Shown: positions 8,201-18,700, counted from the first letter of the stretch. The stretch: 41,758 nucleotides of DNA from Xylanimonas cellulosilytica (GCA_001072465.1 JVKM01000025.1:12345-54102), one strand, 5' to 3'. The notes: generated from the letters alone by a model not told the origin. A program made the numbers and translations.

Positions 8201-8445
8201 CGCGAGAAAATTCGCCCTGCGGGGAGTGCGCACGTTGCAAACGCGAAATTTTTCGCCCAGCGTGCCAAAAATGGGCTAAAACGGGCGAATTTTGCCGTGC
8301 TGGGCGAGTCTTTTCGCGGTGCATGCCTGGGCTGGGGTTTGTTGGGCGAGTTTTGTCGCGGCGAGCGCATGAGTGGAGGTTTGTTGGGCGTATTTTGTCG
8401 CGGAGGCCGCCCGCCGGCGGCCGTGCTGGGCGAGTTTTTTCGCGG
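8201..8445. repeat. Array of GGGCGAnTTTTnTCGCGG motifs with 41/42-bp period
   Basis: This noncoding stretch between rpiB and the Nramp gene holds seven related ~18-bp motifs. Four on the + strand start at 8302, 8344, 8386 and 8428, exactly 42 bp apart (e.g. GGGCGAGTTTTGTCGCGG). A weaker one starts at 8283. Two inverted copies start at 8201 and 8242. Each motif is itself partly palindromic (GCGA...TCGC). The sequence between motifs is not conserved. Reading frames through it give Arg/Pro-rich low-complexity peptides and are not believable genes. Confidence 0.65.
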
Positions 8446-8539
8446 AATAAGACATAACCCAGCTTCGCGCCGCGGGTCGCCACTCCGGCCCGCAAGGCCC
8501 GTGGCAACCGACAAGCGGCCCAAGCCCCGGCCTCGTCCC

Positions 8540-9799
8540 TTAGCCCTGGCCGGTGAGGGTGAGGTACACGAGGAACAGGTTCAGGGCGACGATGACGGCC
8601 GCGATGAGGAAGCCGGTGACGCGCAGGGGACGATTGTTCGCGTAGCTGCCCATGACCTCGGACGAGGCGGTGAGGCGCATGAGCGGGATGATCGCGAAGG
8701 GGATGCCGAACGACAGGGCGACCTGCGAGACGACGAGCGCCCACGTGGGCTCGGCGCCCGCGCCCAGGATGATGAGCGCCGGGATCAGGGAGACGAGGCG
8801 ACGCGCCATGATGGGCACGCGGATGTGGAGCAGACCGTTCATGATCTCCGAGCCCGCGTAGGCGCCCACCGACGTGGAGGCCAGGCCCGAGGCCAGCAGG
8901 CCCACAGCAAACACCGTGCCGACGACTGGCCCGAGCGTGGAGGAGATTGCGGCGTGCGCGCCCTCGATCGTGTCGGTGCCGCTTTGGCCGGCCAGTGCCG
9001 CGGCTGCGAGGAGCAGCAGGCCGATGTTGACCAAGCCCGCGATGCTCAGCGCCCAGTAGATGTCGATGCGGGTCGCACGCAGCAGACGCGAGAGGTGTCC
9101 CGAGGAGTGTCGGGCATCGCCGGTGGAGGGGCCGAGCTCGTCGGCCTCGTGGTCGTTGACGAGGGAGGAGTGCAGGTAGACCGCGTGCGGCATGACGGTT
9201 GCGCCCAGCATGGAGGCGGCCACGAGGACCGAGTCGGTGCCCTGGAAGCGAGGAACGAGCCCGCCGAGCATGCCCGAGGGGCTGGGCGGCGCGACGAAGA
9301 GGCCCGCCAGGAATCCCAGCGTGATGATGATCAGCAGGCCGACGATGATCGTCTCGAACTGGCGCTGTCGCCCGCCGCCCTGAACGAGAAGCAGAGCCAT
9401 CGATACGACGCCGACGATGACGCCGCCCCACAGGAGGGGGACGCCGAACAGGAGGTGGAGGGCGAGCGCACCGCCGATAACTTCGGCCAGGTCGGTCGCG
9501 GCGGCCACGATCTCTGCTTGGAGCCAGAAGGCGATGCGGGCGGGCTTAGACATGCGGTCGCCGAGCAGGGCGGGCAGGGACTTGCCGGTGACGAGGCCGA
9601 GCTTCGCGGAGAGGTACTGGATGACCATCGCGAAAATGTTGGAGGCGAGGAGGACCCACACGAGCAGGTAGCCGTAGCGCGCGCCCGCCGTGATGTTGGC
9701 GGCGACGTTTCCGGGGTCGACGTAGGCGACGGCCGCGACGAAAGCGGGGCCGAGGAGGGGGATGAGCTTGTGGCGATGCTCGCTGTCCGTGGCGCTCAC
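8540..9799 (-). CDS. mntH: Nramp family manganese/iron transporter
   Basis: About 419 residues with 11 hydrophobic helices, a proton-coupled divalent metal importer. The Nramp signature residues are present: helix 1 carries DPGN (residues ~28-31 of this start) and helix 6 carries MPHAVYLHS, the metal-binding pair of unwound helices. The GTG at 9799 is preferred because a GAGGAT ribosome site lies about 6 bp upstream; a GTG at 9811 extends it by four residues but lacks a site. Divergent from argS, with inverted repeats in its upstream region that may bind a metal regulator. Confidence 0.9.
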   Translation of the reverse strand: MSATDSEHRHKLIPLLGPAFVAAVAYVDPGNVAANITAGARYGYLLVWVLLASNIFAMVIQYLSAKLGLVTGKSLPALLGDRMSKPARIAFWLQAEIVAAATDLAEVIGGALALHLLFGVPLLWGGVIVGVVSMALLLVQGGGRQRQFETIIVGLLIIITLGFLAGLFVAPPSPSGMLGGLVPRFQGTDSVLVAASMLGATVMPHAVYLHSSLVNDHEADELGPSTGDARHSSGHLSRLLRATRIDIYWALSIAGLVNIGLLLLAAAALAGQSGTDTIEGAHAAISSTLGPVVGTVFAVGLLASGLASTSVGAYAGSEIMNGLLHIRVPIMARRLVSLIPALIILGAGAEPTWALVVSQVALSFGIPFAIIPLMRLTASSEVMGSYANNRPLRVTGFLIAAVIVALNLFLVYLTLTGQG

Positions 9800-9815
9800 G
9801 GGGATCCTCACTATA

Positions 9816-9846
9816 GGTAGAAAAATATTCGGCTACCCGAAATATT
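9816..9846. promoter_or_regulatory. Inverted repeats upstream of mntH, candidate metal-regulator operator
   Basis: Two nested inverted repeats: GGTAG (9816-9820) with CTACC (9833-9837), and AAATATTCGG (9823-9832) with CCGAAATATT (9837-9846, one shifted base). They sit 17-48 bp upstream of the chosen GTG of the Nramp gene, where an MntR/DtxR-type repressor site would be expected. The regulator is inferred. Confidence 0.4.
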
Positions 9847-9969
9847 ACTCGCCTCGCGTCCCTCACGGCGGGACGAAAGCCACCCAGGCGCGCCTCGTGT
9901 GTCCAGGTTTTCATACACGAGGCCGGGGAGAGTTCGCGGATAGGAGCAAAAACCCCGTAGTCTAAAGGG

Positions 9970-11649
9970 GTGACTCCTGAAGAACTTGCTACTCTCATCC
10001 GCGCGACCCTGCTGGACGCTGCTGCCGCCGGTCGCATTTCGATCGACCCCTCGCTGGTCCCCGACCCCGTGACCGTGGAGCGCCCGCGCGTGCGCGAGCA
10101 CGGCGACTGGGCGACCAACGTCGCGATGCAGCTCGGTAAGAAGGCCGGCATGGCGCCGCGCGAGTTCGCGCAGATCCTCGCCGACGACCTGGCCGCCGCC
10201 GACGGTATCGACTCCGTCGAGGTCGCTGGCCCTGGCTTCATCAACATCCGCCTGGGCGCGGGTGCGGCCGGCGAGCTGGCTCGTACCATCGTCGAGGCCG
10301 GCGCTGCGTACGGCCGCAACGAGACCCTCTCGGGCCGCTCGATCAACCTCGAGTACGTGTCTGCGAACCCGACCGGCCCCGTGCACCTGGGTGGCGCCCG
10401 CTGGGCAGCCGTCGGCGACTCGCTCGCCCGCCTCATGGCCGCCTCCGGCGCAGCTGTGACCCGCGAGTACTACTTCAATGACCACGGCTCGCAGATCGAC
10501 CGCTTCTCGCACTCCCTCTACGCCCGCGCGATGGGCCGCGAGGTCCCCGAGGACGGCTACGGCGGCCAGTACATCGCCGACATCGCAGACCAGGTCCGCG
10601 CCGACGCGCGCGCTGCCGGTGAGCCCGACCCGATCACCCTGCCCGAAGAAGAGGCCATCGAGGTCTTCCGCGCTCGCGGCGTCGAGCTGATGTTCGCGGA
10701 GATCAAGGAGCGTCTGCACTCCTTCCGCGCCGACTTCGATGTGTTCTTCCACGAGGACTCCCTGCACACCTCCGGCGCGGTCGCCGCGGCGATCGAGCGC
10801 CTGCGTGAGCGCGGCGAGATCTTCGACGAGGGCGGCGCGGTGTGGCTGCGCACGACCACCTACGGCGACGACAAGGATCGTGTCCTCATCAAGTCGGACG
10901 GCCAGGCCGCGTACTTCGCGGGCGACGTTGCCTACTACCTGAACAAGCGTGAGCGTGGCGCGGACGCCGCCATTTACCTGCTGGGCGCCGACCACCACGG
11001 CTACATCGGCCGCATGATGGCCATGTGCGCCGCGTTCGGCGATAAGCCGGGCGAGAACCTGCAGATCCTCATCGGCCAGCTCGTTAACCTCGTCAAGGAT
11101 GGCGAACCCGTGCGCATGTCCAAGCGCGCCGGCACGATCGTCACCCTCGACGACCTCGTCGACGCGGTCGGCGTGGACGCGGCGCGCTACGCCCTCGTGC
11201 GCGTGTCGATGGATACGCAGGTCGACATCGACCTGGACCTGCTCTCGCAGCACTCCAACGACAACCCGGTCTACTACGTGCAGTACGCCCACGTGCGTAC
11301 CTGCAACGTCGCCCGCAACGCCGCCGATCACGGTGTCACCCGCGACGCCGGCTTCGACCCGGCCGCCCTCGACTCCGAGGCCGACGAGGCCCTGCTGGCC
11401 GCCCTCGCCCAGTTCCCCGCGCAGGTTGCGCAGGCGACCGAGCTGCGCGAGCCGCACCGCATCGCCCGCTACCTGGAGTCCCTGGCTGCGACCTACCACG
11501 CCTGGTACGGCCAGTGCCGCGTGACGCCTCGCGGCGACGACCCGGTCGAGCCCGGCCACATCGCCCGCCTCTGGCTCAACGACGCAGTCACCCAGGTGCT
11601 GCGCACCGGCCTCGGCCTCCTCGGTGTGAGCGCCCCCGAGAGGATGTGA
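9970..11649 (+). CDS. argS: Arginyl-tRNA synthetase
   Basis: A 559-residue class I synthetase that charges tRNA-Arg. Visible are the N-terminal Add1-like domain ([13 protein letters not shown]), the HIGH-type motif [13 protein letters not shown] (residues ~127-139), the KMSKS-type motif VRMSKRAGT (~379-387), and the C-terminal anticodon-binding domain ending HAWYGQCRV...LGVSAPERM. The start is GTG 9970. Only AAGG sits immediately before it, and a TAGTCT hexamer lies 7 bp upstream, so the message may be leaderless. lysA follows 4 bp after the stop. A tRNA-Arg gene lies 2.6 kb upstream. Confidence 0.97.
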   Translation: MTPEELATLIRATLLDAAAAGRISIDPSLVPDPVTVERPRVREHGDWATNVAMQLGKKAGMAPREFAQILADDLAAADGIDSVEVAGPGFINIRLGAGAAGELARTIVEAGAAYGRNETLSGRSINLEYVSANPTGPVHLGGARWAAVGDSLARLMAASGAAVTREYYFNDHGSQIDRFSHSLYARAMGREVPEDGYGGQYIADIADQVRADARAAGEPDPITLPEEEAIEVFRARGVELMFAEIKERLHSFRADFDVFFHEDSLHTSGAVAAAIERLRERGEIFDEGGAVWLRTTTYGDDKDRVLIKSDGQAAYFAGDVAYYLNKRERGADAAIYLLGADHHGYIGRMMAMCAAFGDKPGENLQILIGQLVNLVKDGEPVRMSKRAGTIVTLDDLVDAVGVDAARYALVRVSMDTQVDIDLDLLSQHSNDNPVYYVQYAHVRTCNVARNAADHGVTRDAGFDPAALDSEADEALLAALAQFPAQVAQATELREPHRIARYLESLAATYHAWYGQCRVTPRGDDPVEPGHIARLWLNDAVTQVLRTGLGLLGVSAPERM

Positions 11650-11653
11650 CTTG

Positions 11654-13054
11654 GTGAGCGAGACGGAAAACGTCGCTACCCTCACCTGTCCGACCCCCGA
11701 TGAGCGCCCCGACCTGTGGCCGTGGAGTGCGAGTCGGGAGGACGGCGTGCTGCGCGTGGGAGGCGTCGACCTGACCAGCGTCGCTGCCGACTTCGGCACG
11801 CCCACCTTCGTGCTCGACGTCGAGGCCATGCGCGGCCGCGCCCGCGTGTGGGCTTCGGCGATGGCCGAGGAGTTCTGGGATGGCTACGGCATGAGCGGCG
11901 GCGACGCCTTCTACGCCGGCAAGGCCTTCCTGAGCGCCGACGTCGCGCGCCTCGTCGCGGCCGAGGGCCTGGGTATCGACACCGCCTCGCTCGGCGAGCT
12001 GAGCCTGGCCCTGCGCGCCGGGGTAGACCCAAACCGCATCGGCCTGCATGGCAACAACAAATCGGACGCGGAGATCCGCCTCGCCCTCGAGGCCGGTATC
12101 CACCGCATTTTCATTGACTCGATGGACGAGGTTCACCAGATCGAGCGCATCGCCGCTGACCTCGGCGTCGTCGCGCCCGTCATGGTGCGCCTGAAGTCCG
12201 GCATCCACGCGGGCGGCAACGAGTACATCGCGACCGCCCACGAGGACCAGAAGTTCGGTCTGTCCCTGGCCACCGGCCAGGCCTACGAGGCCGTGGCCGC
12301 GATCAAGGATGCGGCGCACCTGGACTTCCGGGGCCTGCACAGCCACATCGGCTCACAGATCTTCGGGACCGAGGCCTTCGCCGAGGCCGCGCGTATCGTC
12401 ATCGACTTCGCGGCGCTCCTCAAGGCCGAGCTGGGTCTGGACGTTCCCGCGATCGACCTGGGCGGCGGAGTGGGCATCGCCTACACGGGCCAGGATCCGG
12501 TCCCGACCTCCCCGGTTGAGGTTGCCCGTGCGCTGGCGACCGTGGTGCGCGAGCGCTGCGCCCACCATGGACTGCCGATCCCGCACGTGTCCGTCGAGCC
12601 GGGCCGCTCGATCGCCGGCCCGTCGATGGTCATGCTCTACCGCGTCGGCGTCGTCAAGGACATTTCCCTGGAAGACGGGGGAGTGCGCCGCTACGTGGCG
12701 ATCGACGGCGGCATGTCGGATAACATCCGCCCGGTCCTCTACGACGCGGCCTACACGGCGACGCTCGCGAACCGTGACCCCGCGCAGGCCTCGTCTCTGG
12801 CGCGCTGCCGCATCGTCGGCAAGCACTGCGAGAGCGGCGACATCATCATTCGCGACATCGACCTGCCGGCCGACATCGCGGGTGGTGACCTGCTGGCCGT
12901 TCCCGCTGTGGGGGCGTACGGCTACTCGATGGCCTCGAACTACAACATGCTGACGAAGCCGGGCGTGCTTGCGGTCGAGGATGGCTCGGCACGCTGGTTC
13001 ATCCGTCCGCAGACGGTCGACCATCTGCTGGCCCTCGACGCCGGCCTGGAGTAA
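11654..13054 (+). CDS. lysA: Diaminopimelate decarboxylase
   Basis: A 466-residue PLP enzyme that decarboxylates meso-diaminopimelate to lysine. The PLP lysine is in FYAGKAFL (Lys90). Further family marks are HSHIGSQI... (spelled LHSHIGSQI), the glycine-rich phosphate loop LGGGVGIAY, EPGRSIAGPSM, and CESGDIII with the Cys that contributes to the partner active site. GTG 11654 is chosen; a TTG at 11651 is an equally placed alternative behind AGAGGA at 11639-11644. It directly follows argS, an arrangement common in actinobacteria, and ends at a good terminator. Confidence 0.96.
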   Translation: MSETENVATLTCPTPDERPDLWPWSASREDGVLRVGGVDLTSVAADFGTPTFVLDVEAMRGRARVWASAMAEEFWDGYGMSGGDAFYAGKAFLSADVARLVAAEGLGIDTASLGELSLALRAGVDPNRIGLHGNNKSDAEIRLALEAGIHRIFIDSMDEVHQIERIAADLGVVAPVMVRLKSGIHAGGNEYIATAHEDQKFGLSLATGQAYEAVAAIKDAAHLDFRGLHSHIGSQIFGTEAFAEAARIVIDFAALLKAELGLDVPAIDLGGGVGIAYTGQDPVPTSPVEVARALATVVRERCAHHGLPIPHVSVEPGRSIAGPSMVMLYRVGVVKDISLEDGGVRRYVAIDGGMSDNIRPVLYDAAYTATLANRDPAQASSLARCRIVGKHCESGDIIIRDIDLPADIAGGDLLAVPAVGAYGYSMASNYNMLTKPGVLAVEDGSARWFIRPQTVDHLLALDAGLE

Positions 13055-13099
13055 ACACCGGCCCGGAGTAAACGTCAGCTTGCAACAAACCGAGTGACG

Positions 13100-13133
13100 A
13101 AACGGGGAGCACCTACGGGTGTTCCCCGTTTTG
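13100..13133 (+). terminator. argS-lysA operon terminator
   Basis: A 14-bp stem (13100-13113 with 13118-13131, one G-T pair), TACG loop, T-rich end. Confidence 0.88.
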
Positions 13134-13162
13134 TGTGTGCTACCTGGTTTGCGCTCCCCCAA

Positions 13163-13276
13163 AAATTCCGCACGTAATTCCCGTCTCACTATTTCCAATT
13201 TTGAAATTGCGCCCTTGGAATTGCAACGTTTGTGGGTGTACCCAAATTCTGACCAGGGGAAATTATGTGCGAGATT
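13163..13276. repeat. Miniature inverted-repeat element, copy B
   Basis: The left end AATTCCGCACGTAATTCCC is mirrored at 13256-13276 (inverse reads CTCGCACATAATTTCCCC). An internal hairpin CAATTT-TG-AAATTG is followed by TTGGAATTGCAACGTTTGTG at 13215, about 47 bp from the left core, as in copies A and C. It is more diverged than the other two. Confidence 0.6.
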
Positions 13277-13319
13277 GAGGGGTGGGATTCATCTTGGGGA
13301 GCGGTCTTGGGGGGTGGGC

Positions 13320-13337
13320 TTAGGTAAGCCTAGGTTT
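13320..13337. promoter_or_regulatory. DtxR/IdeR-like iron box candidate
   Basis: TTAGGTAAGCCTAGGTTT. Its first 13 bases differ at one position from the DtxR-family consensus half TTAGGTTAGCCTA; the second half fits less well. It lies 87-104 bp upstream of the first protease start, just before the shared promoter motif. Confidence 0.35.
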
Positions 13338-13344
13338 TGTTGTT

Positions 13345-13367
13345 ACTGACAAACTCTAGGATGATGG
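13345..13367 (+). promoter_or_regulatory. Shared upstream motif of the S8 protease genes, copy 1
   Basis: CTGACAAACTCTAGGATGAT is closely repeated at 15666-15688 and 39122-39144, each 56-65 bp before the start codon of an S8 protease gene. It is either a promoter core or a regulator site. Confidence 0.5.
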
Positions 13368-13423
13368 GTGCAGCTGTGAATGCAGCCGAAATCCTGACAG
13401 TGACAATCGAAAGTCGAGGAACC

Positions 13424-15505
13424 ATGCGCCGCACTGCCGCACGCATCGGCGTCGTCGCCGCTCTCGCCCTGTCCATGGGCGTGGCCGCGGTGAACGCCCC
13501 CTCCGCCCGAGCCGAGGAGCCCGGACTCGTCTCCGCCGCCCGCGCTAACAACGACGAGATGAACTACGCGATCAACCTCGCGGGCACGAACCCCGAGGAC
13601 CTCCAGCGGGCCCTCGCCCTCGTCCCTGGAGCTGGTGGCGCCGCCCTGGCCTCGTACCCGGAGATCGGTACTTTCTTCGCGCAGAGCGCCACGCCCTCGT
13701 TCGCGCCCGACCTGGCCGCCGCCCTCCGAGCGGCCGGCATCTCCATCCACTCGATCGGCCCGACGCGCGTCGCCCCCGTTCTCTACTACGAGCGTGTCGA
13801 GCTGCCCACCGACAAGAAGGACGAGGCCCCCGCCCCGCAGTCGGGAGCGGCAGGCGGCCTGAACTCCATGCGCGACGAGACCGCGAGCGCCGCTCCCACT
13901 GAAGCGAACGAGGAGATCTTCAACTGGGGCGCCGTCGCCATGCACGCGCGTGAGGCTGAGGCAGTCAACGTCAAGCGCGCCCCCGTGACCGTTGCGGTCG
14001 TTGACTCCGGCGTTGAGGACACGCATCCGGACCTGGAGGGGCGCGTCGATACGTCGCGTTCCGTGAAGTGCTCGGTGAACGGCGTGGCCACGCAGGACTT
14101 CTATGGGTGGCGCGACGAGTTCTACCACGGCACGCACGTCGCCGGCATTATCGCCGCCAACCACAATGACATTGGTATCGACGGCATCGCCCCCGAAGCG
14201 ACCATCGTCGCCATCCAGGCGACCAACGACAACCGCCTCATTTACCCCGAGTACGTGACCTGTGCGTTCATGTGGGCGGCGAGCCACGGGGTGGACGTCG
14301 TGAATAACTCCTACTCGATGGATCCCTGGGTCTACTGGAGCCCGACCGACCCCGAGCAGGCTGCGGGCCTCGAGGCGGCCACGAGGTCGATCAAGTACGC
14401 GCAGGACAAGGGGCTTGCCGTCATTGCGGCGGCCGGCAACGAGGGTGTTGACATTGATAACCCGATGATTGACAACGGTTCCCCGACGGACGTCCCCACG
14501 CCGACGAAGAATCGTGCGGTGCAGGGCAGTATCCGCGTTCCCTCCATGCTCGACGGCGTCGCCCAGGTGAGCGCGGTCGGTCAGGCATACAACGTGAAGC
14601 CGGGCCTGTCCCTGGGCCGCGCCGAGTTCTCCAACTACGGTCAGACGATCGATTTTGCCGCCCCGGGCGACCAGATCTACTCCACGGCCACGACGCTCTT
14701 CTACCGCAGTGGCTACGCCGTCGCCGACGGCACGTCCATGGCGACCCCGCACGTGTCGGGCGTCGCGGCCCTCATCAAGTCGGTGCACCCGGAACTCACG
14801 GGTGCCCAGGTCATCGACCTCATGAAGAAGCAGGCCGCGGCCAATTACGGACGCCTCAACGCGCCCATCGACGGCAGGGAATACCGGGGCTACGGCTTCC
14901 TTGATGCGCTCGATGCGGTGACGGATGGTCGGGGACAGGTCGACGAGGCCAAGGCTGGCGCGTGGGTCAATGATGCGGTCGGCTGGTGGTACCGATACGA
15001 GGATGGAACCTACCCGGCGTCGGCCTCTGTTGAGATCGGTGGGGCGACCTATCGCTTCGACGCGCGCGGCTACATGGTGACCGGATGGGTCGGCGATGAT
15101 GGTCGGTGGTTCTACTATGGTGACTCAGGAGCGCAGGCTGCGGGCTGGGCCAACGTGAACGGCACCTGGTACTACCTGGATCACGCCACGGGTGCGATGG
15201 CGACCGGTTGGGTTTACGTCGATGATGCCTGGTACTACTTGAGCGCTTCGGGTGCAATGGTGACCGGTTGGGCTTACGTCGATGGTGCCTGGTACTACCT
15301 CACTCCCTCCGGAGCGATGGCCATCGGCTGGGTGCAGGACGGCGGCTCCTGGTACTACCTGGACGCGTCCGGCGCGATGGTCACCGGTTGGCTGAACGTG
15401 GGTGGTGCCTGGTACTACCTGAGCAGCTCGGGAGCGATGGTCACCGGCACCCAGCAGGTGGATGGTACGTCCTACACCTTCGGCCTGGACGGGCGCATGC
15501 AGTAA
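13424..15505 (+). CDS. Secreted subtilisin-like S8 protease with cell-wall-binding repeats
   Basis: A 693-residue exported serine protease. ATG 13424 follows GAGGA and opens a signal peptide (MRRTAARIGVVAALALS, cleavage near SARA/EE, residue ~29). A prodomain (~30-125) precedes the S8 domain, which has Asp194 (VVDSGVEDTHPDL), His235 (HGTHVAG) and Ser438 (GTSMATPH), plus oxyanion AAGN. From ~residue 515 there are about eight ~20-residue repeats of the GW...WYYL...SGAM type, the cell-wall/choline-binding repeat fold, which should hold the enzyme on the envelope. It is one of three paralogs in the window with shared upstream DNA. The substrate is unknown. Confidence 0.92.
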   Translation: MRRTAARIGVVAALALSMGVAAVNAPSARAEEPGLVSAARANNDEMNYAINLAGTNPEDLQRALALVPGAGGAALASYPEIGTFFAQSATPSFAPDLAAALRAAGISIHSIGPTRVAPVLYYERVELPTDKKDEAPAPQSGAAGGLNSMRDETASAAPTEANEEIFNWGAVAMHAREAEAVNVKRAPVTVAVVDSGVEDTHPDLEGRVDTSRSVKCSVNGVATQDFYGWRDEFYHGTHVAGIIAANHNDIGIDGIAPEATIVAIQATNDNRLIYPEYVTCAFMWAASHGVDVVNNSYSMDPWVYWSPTDPEQAAGLEAATRSIKYAQDKGLAVIAAAGNEGVDIDNPMIDNGSPTDVPTPTKNRAVQGSIRVPSMLDGVAQVSAVGQAYNVKPGLSLGRAEFSNYGQTIDFAAPGDQIYSTATTLFYRSGYAVADGTSMATPHVSGVAALIKSVHPELTGAQVIDLMKKQAAANYGRLNAPIDGREYRGYGFLDALDAVTDGRGQVDEAKAGAWVNDAVGWWYRYEDGTYPASASVEIGGATYRFDARGYMVTGWVGDDGRWFYYGDSGAQAAGWANVNGTWYYLDHATGAMATGWVYVDDAWYYLSASGAMVTGWAYVDGAWYYLTPSGAMAIGWVQDGGSWYYLDASGAMVTGWLNVGGAWYYLSSSGAMVTGTQQVDGTSYTFGLDGRMQ

Positions 15506-15523
15506 TCGACCGTTCCCACGTGT

Positions 15524-15565
15524 CAAGGTGGGGCCGCATACCTGAGGGTGTGCGGCCCCGCCTTG
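15524..15565 (+). terminator. Hairpin after first S8 protease gene
   Basis: A 15-bp stem (15524-15538 with 15551-15565, one G-T pair). There is no long T run, so efficiency is uncertain. Confidence 0.65.
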
Positions 15566-15639
15566 CTGTCGTGAGGAGTGAACGCTGGCGGGCGGGGAAG
15601 CAGTTACTTGAAACTCTTGCCTCTGGCCAGGTGTTGACC

Positions 15640-15688
15640 AATTTAAGTGACGCTAAATTGTGGCGAGTGACAAACTAAAGCATGATAG
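15640..15688 (+). promoter_or_regulatory. Upstream region of tandem S8 protease: inverted repeat and shared motif copy 2
   Basis: AATTTA (15640-15645) and TAAATT (15654-15659) form an inverted repeat. The shared motif AGTGACAAACTAAAGCATGA follows from 15666. TAAATTGTG at 15653 is also found upstream of the third protease (39096). Confidence 0.45.
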
Positions 15689-15743
15689 TTCTGATGGGTA
15701 CATTGTCGTACTCGCCAGACCCACAACTGAAAGTCGAGGAACC

Positions 15744-18700
15744 ATGCGCCGCAATGTTGCACGCATCGGGCTCGTTGCCGCCCTCGCCCTGTCTATGGGC
15801 GTGGCCACAGCGACCGCCCCACCCACCCGGGCCGACGATCACACCGGCCTCATCGCGCCCGCACGCGCCAGCGCCGGCCTGATGAACTACGCCATCAACC
15901 TCAGTCCTCAGGCCAGCGCCGAGGACCTCGCACGCGCGACCTCGCTCGTCGCATCCGCCGGTGGCGTCACGCTGGCCTCCTACCCGGAGCTGGGGACGTT
16001 CTTTGCCCAGAGCGAGTCGGCCTCGTTCGCCCCGGACCTGGCCGAGGCCCTGGCGAAGGCCGGAATTTCCGTGCACTCGGTTGGCCCGACGCGCGTGGCC
16101 GCCGTCCCCGAGGGTGAGCGCCAGGCTGCCCCCGACCCGCAGCCGGCCCCGCAATCCGGCGAGGCGAGCCCGGCTCAGTCCGGAGCCCAGTCGGGCGCAC
16201 AGTCCGGAGCCCAGTCGGGTGGACCGTCCTCCCTGCGCGGACAGAGTGCGACCGAGGCCGATAAGCCCGAGGAGGTCGTCAACTGGGGTGCCCAGGCGAT
16301 GAGCGCCACCGACGCGGCGGCCGTGCCGATCGCACACGCGCCCGTCACCGTCGGCGTCATCGACACCGGCATCGACGACACGCACCCCGACCTCGTGGGT
16401 CGCGTCGACACCTCCCGTTCCGTCTCCTGTGGGCATAACGGAATCCCCTCTCAGGCCTACGGGTCTTGGCGTGACGACTACTTCCACGGCACGCACGTCG
16501 CGGGCATCATCGCCGCCAACCACAACGGCATCGGCATCGACGGCATCGCGCCGACCGCGACCCTCGTGTCCATCAAGGCCTCCAACAGCGAGCAGCTCAT
16601 GTACCCCGAGTACGTGACCTGCGGCTTCATGTGGGCTGCCAGCCACGGCGTTGACATCGTCAACAACTCTTACTCGATGGACCCGTGGGTCTACTGGAGC
16701 CCGAGTGATCCCGAGCAGGCCGCCGGCCTCGAGGCCGCGACCCGCGCCATCGCCTACGCGCAGGGCAAGGGGCTGGCCGTCATCGCCTCGGCGGGCAACG
16801 ACGGCATGGACAACGACAACGTCACGACCGACAGCGGGTCGCCGACCGACCTCGACACCCCGATCAAGGACCGCCCCGTGAAGGACGGTGTGAAGGTCCC
16901 CGCCATGGTCGAGGGCGTCAGCCAGGTCAGCGCCGCTACGCGCACCAACGTCGAGACCAAGCCCGAATGGGCGAACCTCAAGCGCGCCGACTTCTCCAAC
17001 TACGGCAAGAGCGTCGACTTCACTGCTCCGGGGCAGGACATCTACTCGACCGTACCTACGGCGATTTTCTCCTCCGGCTACGCCAAGACCAGCGGCACCT
17101 CCATGGCCACGCCCCACATCACGGGCATCGCCGCGCTCATTAAGTCGATCCACCCGGGATTCCAGGGCAAGCAGGTCACCGACCTCATGCGCAAGCAGGC
17201 CGCCATGGAATACACGCGCCTGGAAGCGCCCGAGGACGGTAAGGAGTTCCGCGGCTACGGCTTCATCAACGCGCTGACCACTATGCGCCGCGACCAGCCT
17301 CAGCCGACCGTTCAGACCCTGCAGTACCGGGTCGGCAAGGGTGAATGGAAGGATGTGCACGGAGCGACCCTGCCGGCCGGCCCCGTCACCTTCTACGCCG
17401 AGGCCATCGCCCCGATCAGTCACCTGCACATGGACGTCGCCGGCGTGGCCGCCGTCGACCGCGACGGCTCGGGCAAGTACTTCGACACGGCACTGGGTGC
17501 CTCGATCGAAAACGTGGACCTCAGCGCCCTGCTGCCCGAAGGCACGGACTCTGTGACCGCCCGCGTTCAGGTCAGTGCCACCGGCATCAACTTCGATCGC
17601 CAGGCTGACGATGACACGGGCCGCGAGGCCGTCTTCACCGTTGCGCGCGACCCGAACGCCGCCGTGACCCCGGCTCCCGTGCCCGATGCCGACGCGACGC
17701 CCGCGCCGTCGGGCCCCGCCAAGGCCGGTATCACCGCTCCTGCGCGCAGCAACGACCAGCTGCCCGCCAACTACGCGGTCAACCTGCCCAAGGGCACCGA
17801 TAACGCCACCTTCCAGCGTGCGGCCGCCCAGGCCTCGTTCCACGGTGGCCTGTTGCTGGCGCAGTACCCGGCCTTCGGCACGTTCTTCGTACAGTCGGCA
17901 TCGCCTACCTTCTCGCCCGACCTGGGCGCGGCGCTCGTGAAGGAGGGGATCAGTTACGACTCGATCGGCCCGACCCGCCAGGCGCCCGTCGGCGGTAACG
18001 AGGCCGTGGTTCCCATCTCCTACGAGACCCGAGTCGCGGCGGACGCGGCGATCGCGGCCGCGCCTCGCTCCCAGGGCGCGCAGGGTGACCAGGACGACCA
18101 GGATGCGGCCCTCACCCCGGACCCGCAGACTGGTAACGGATGGCACCTCCAGGCCCTGCGCGCCCTCGAGGCGCAGGGCGTGGACGTTATGCGCGCGCCC
18201 GTCACGGTGGGCATCATGGACCAGTCCGTTGATGACACCGTGCCGGACCTGGTCGGACAGGTCGACCACGACAAGTCCGTGTCCTGCTCGTTCAATGGCA
18301 TCCCGAACCGCGACCCCGCCGCGTGGCGCTGGGACGACGCGACCCACGGCACGCACGTGGCCGGCTCGATCGCCGCGAAGCATGACGGCGTGGGCGTGGA
18401 CGGCGTGAACCCGACCCTGCGTATCGCCGCGATCAACGTGGCCTCACGCAACGGCGGATTCTTCTACCCCGAGTACATCGTGTGCGGCTTCGTGTGGGCC
18501 GCCGAGCACGGCATCTCGGTGACCAATGGTTCGTACTACGTGGACCCGTGGAAGTACTGGCTCCCCAACGATCCCGAGCAGGCCGCGGGCCAGGAGGCCG
18601 TGCAGCGCGCGGTCGACTACGCGACCTCGAAGGACGTCATCAACGTGGTGGCCGCCGGTAACTTCTCGACTGACCTGGACAACCTGCCCACGACCGACGA

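Noticed and set aside
8087-9820. Long + strand reading frame over the Nramp gene
   Set aside because: It is antisense to a clear Nramp transporter and has low-complexity, charge-rich translation typical of high-GC shadow frames.
9811-11829. Minus-strand reading frame of 672 residues over argS
   Set aside because: argS on the + strand has all class I motifs; the antisense product is Val/Gly/Arg-rich with no domain.
15675-18383. Minus-strand 902-residue frame over the tandem protease
   Set aside because: Antisense shadow of a protein with recognisable S8 catalytic motifs.
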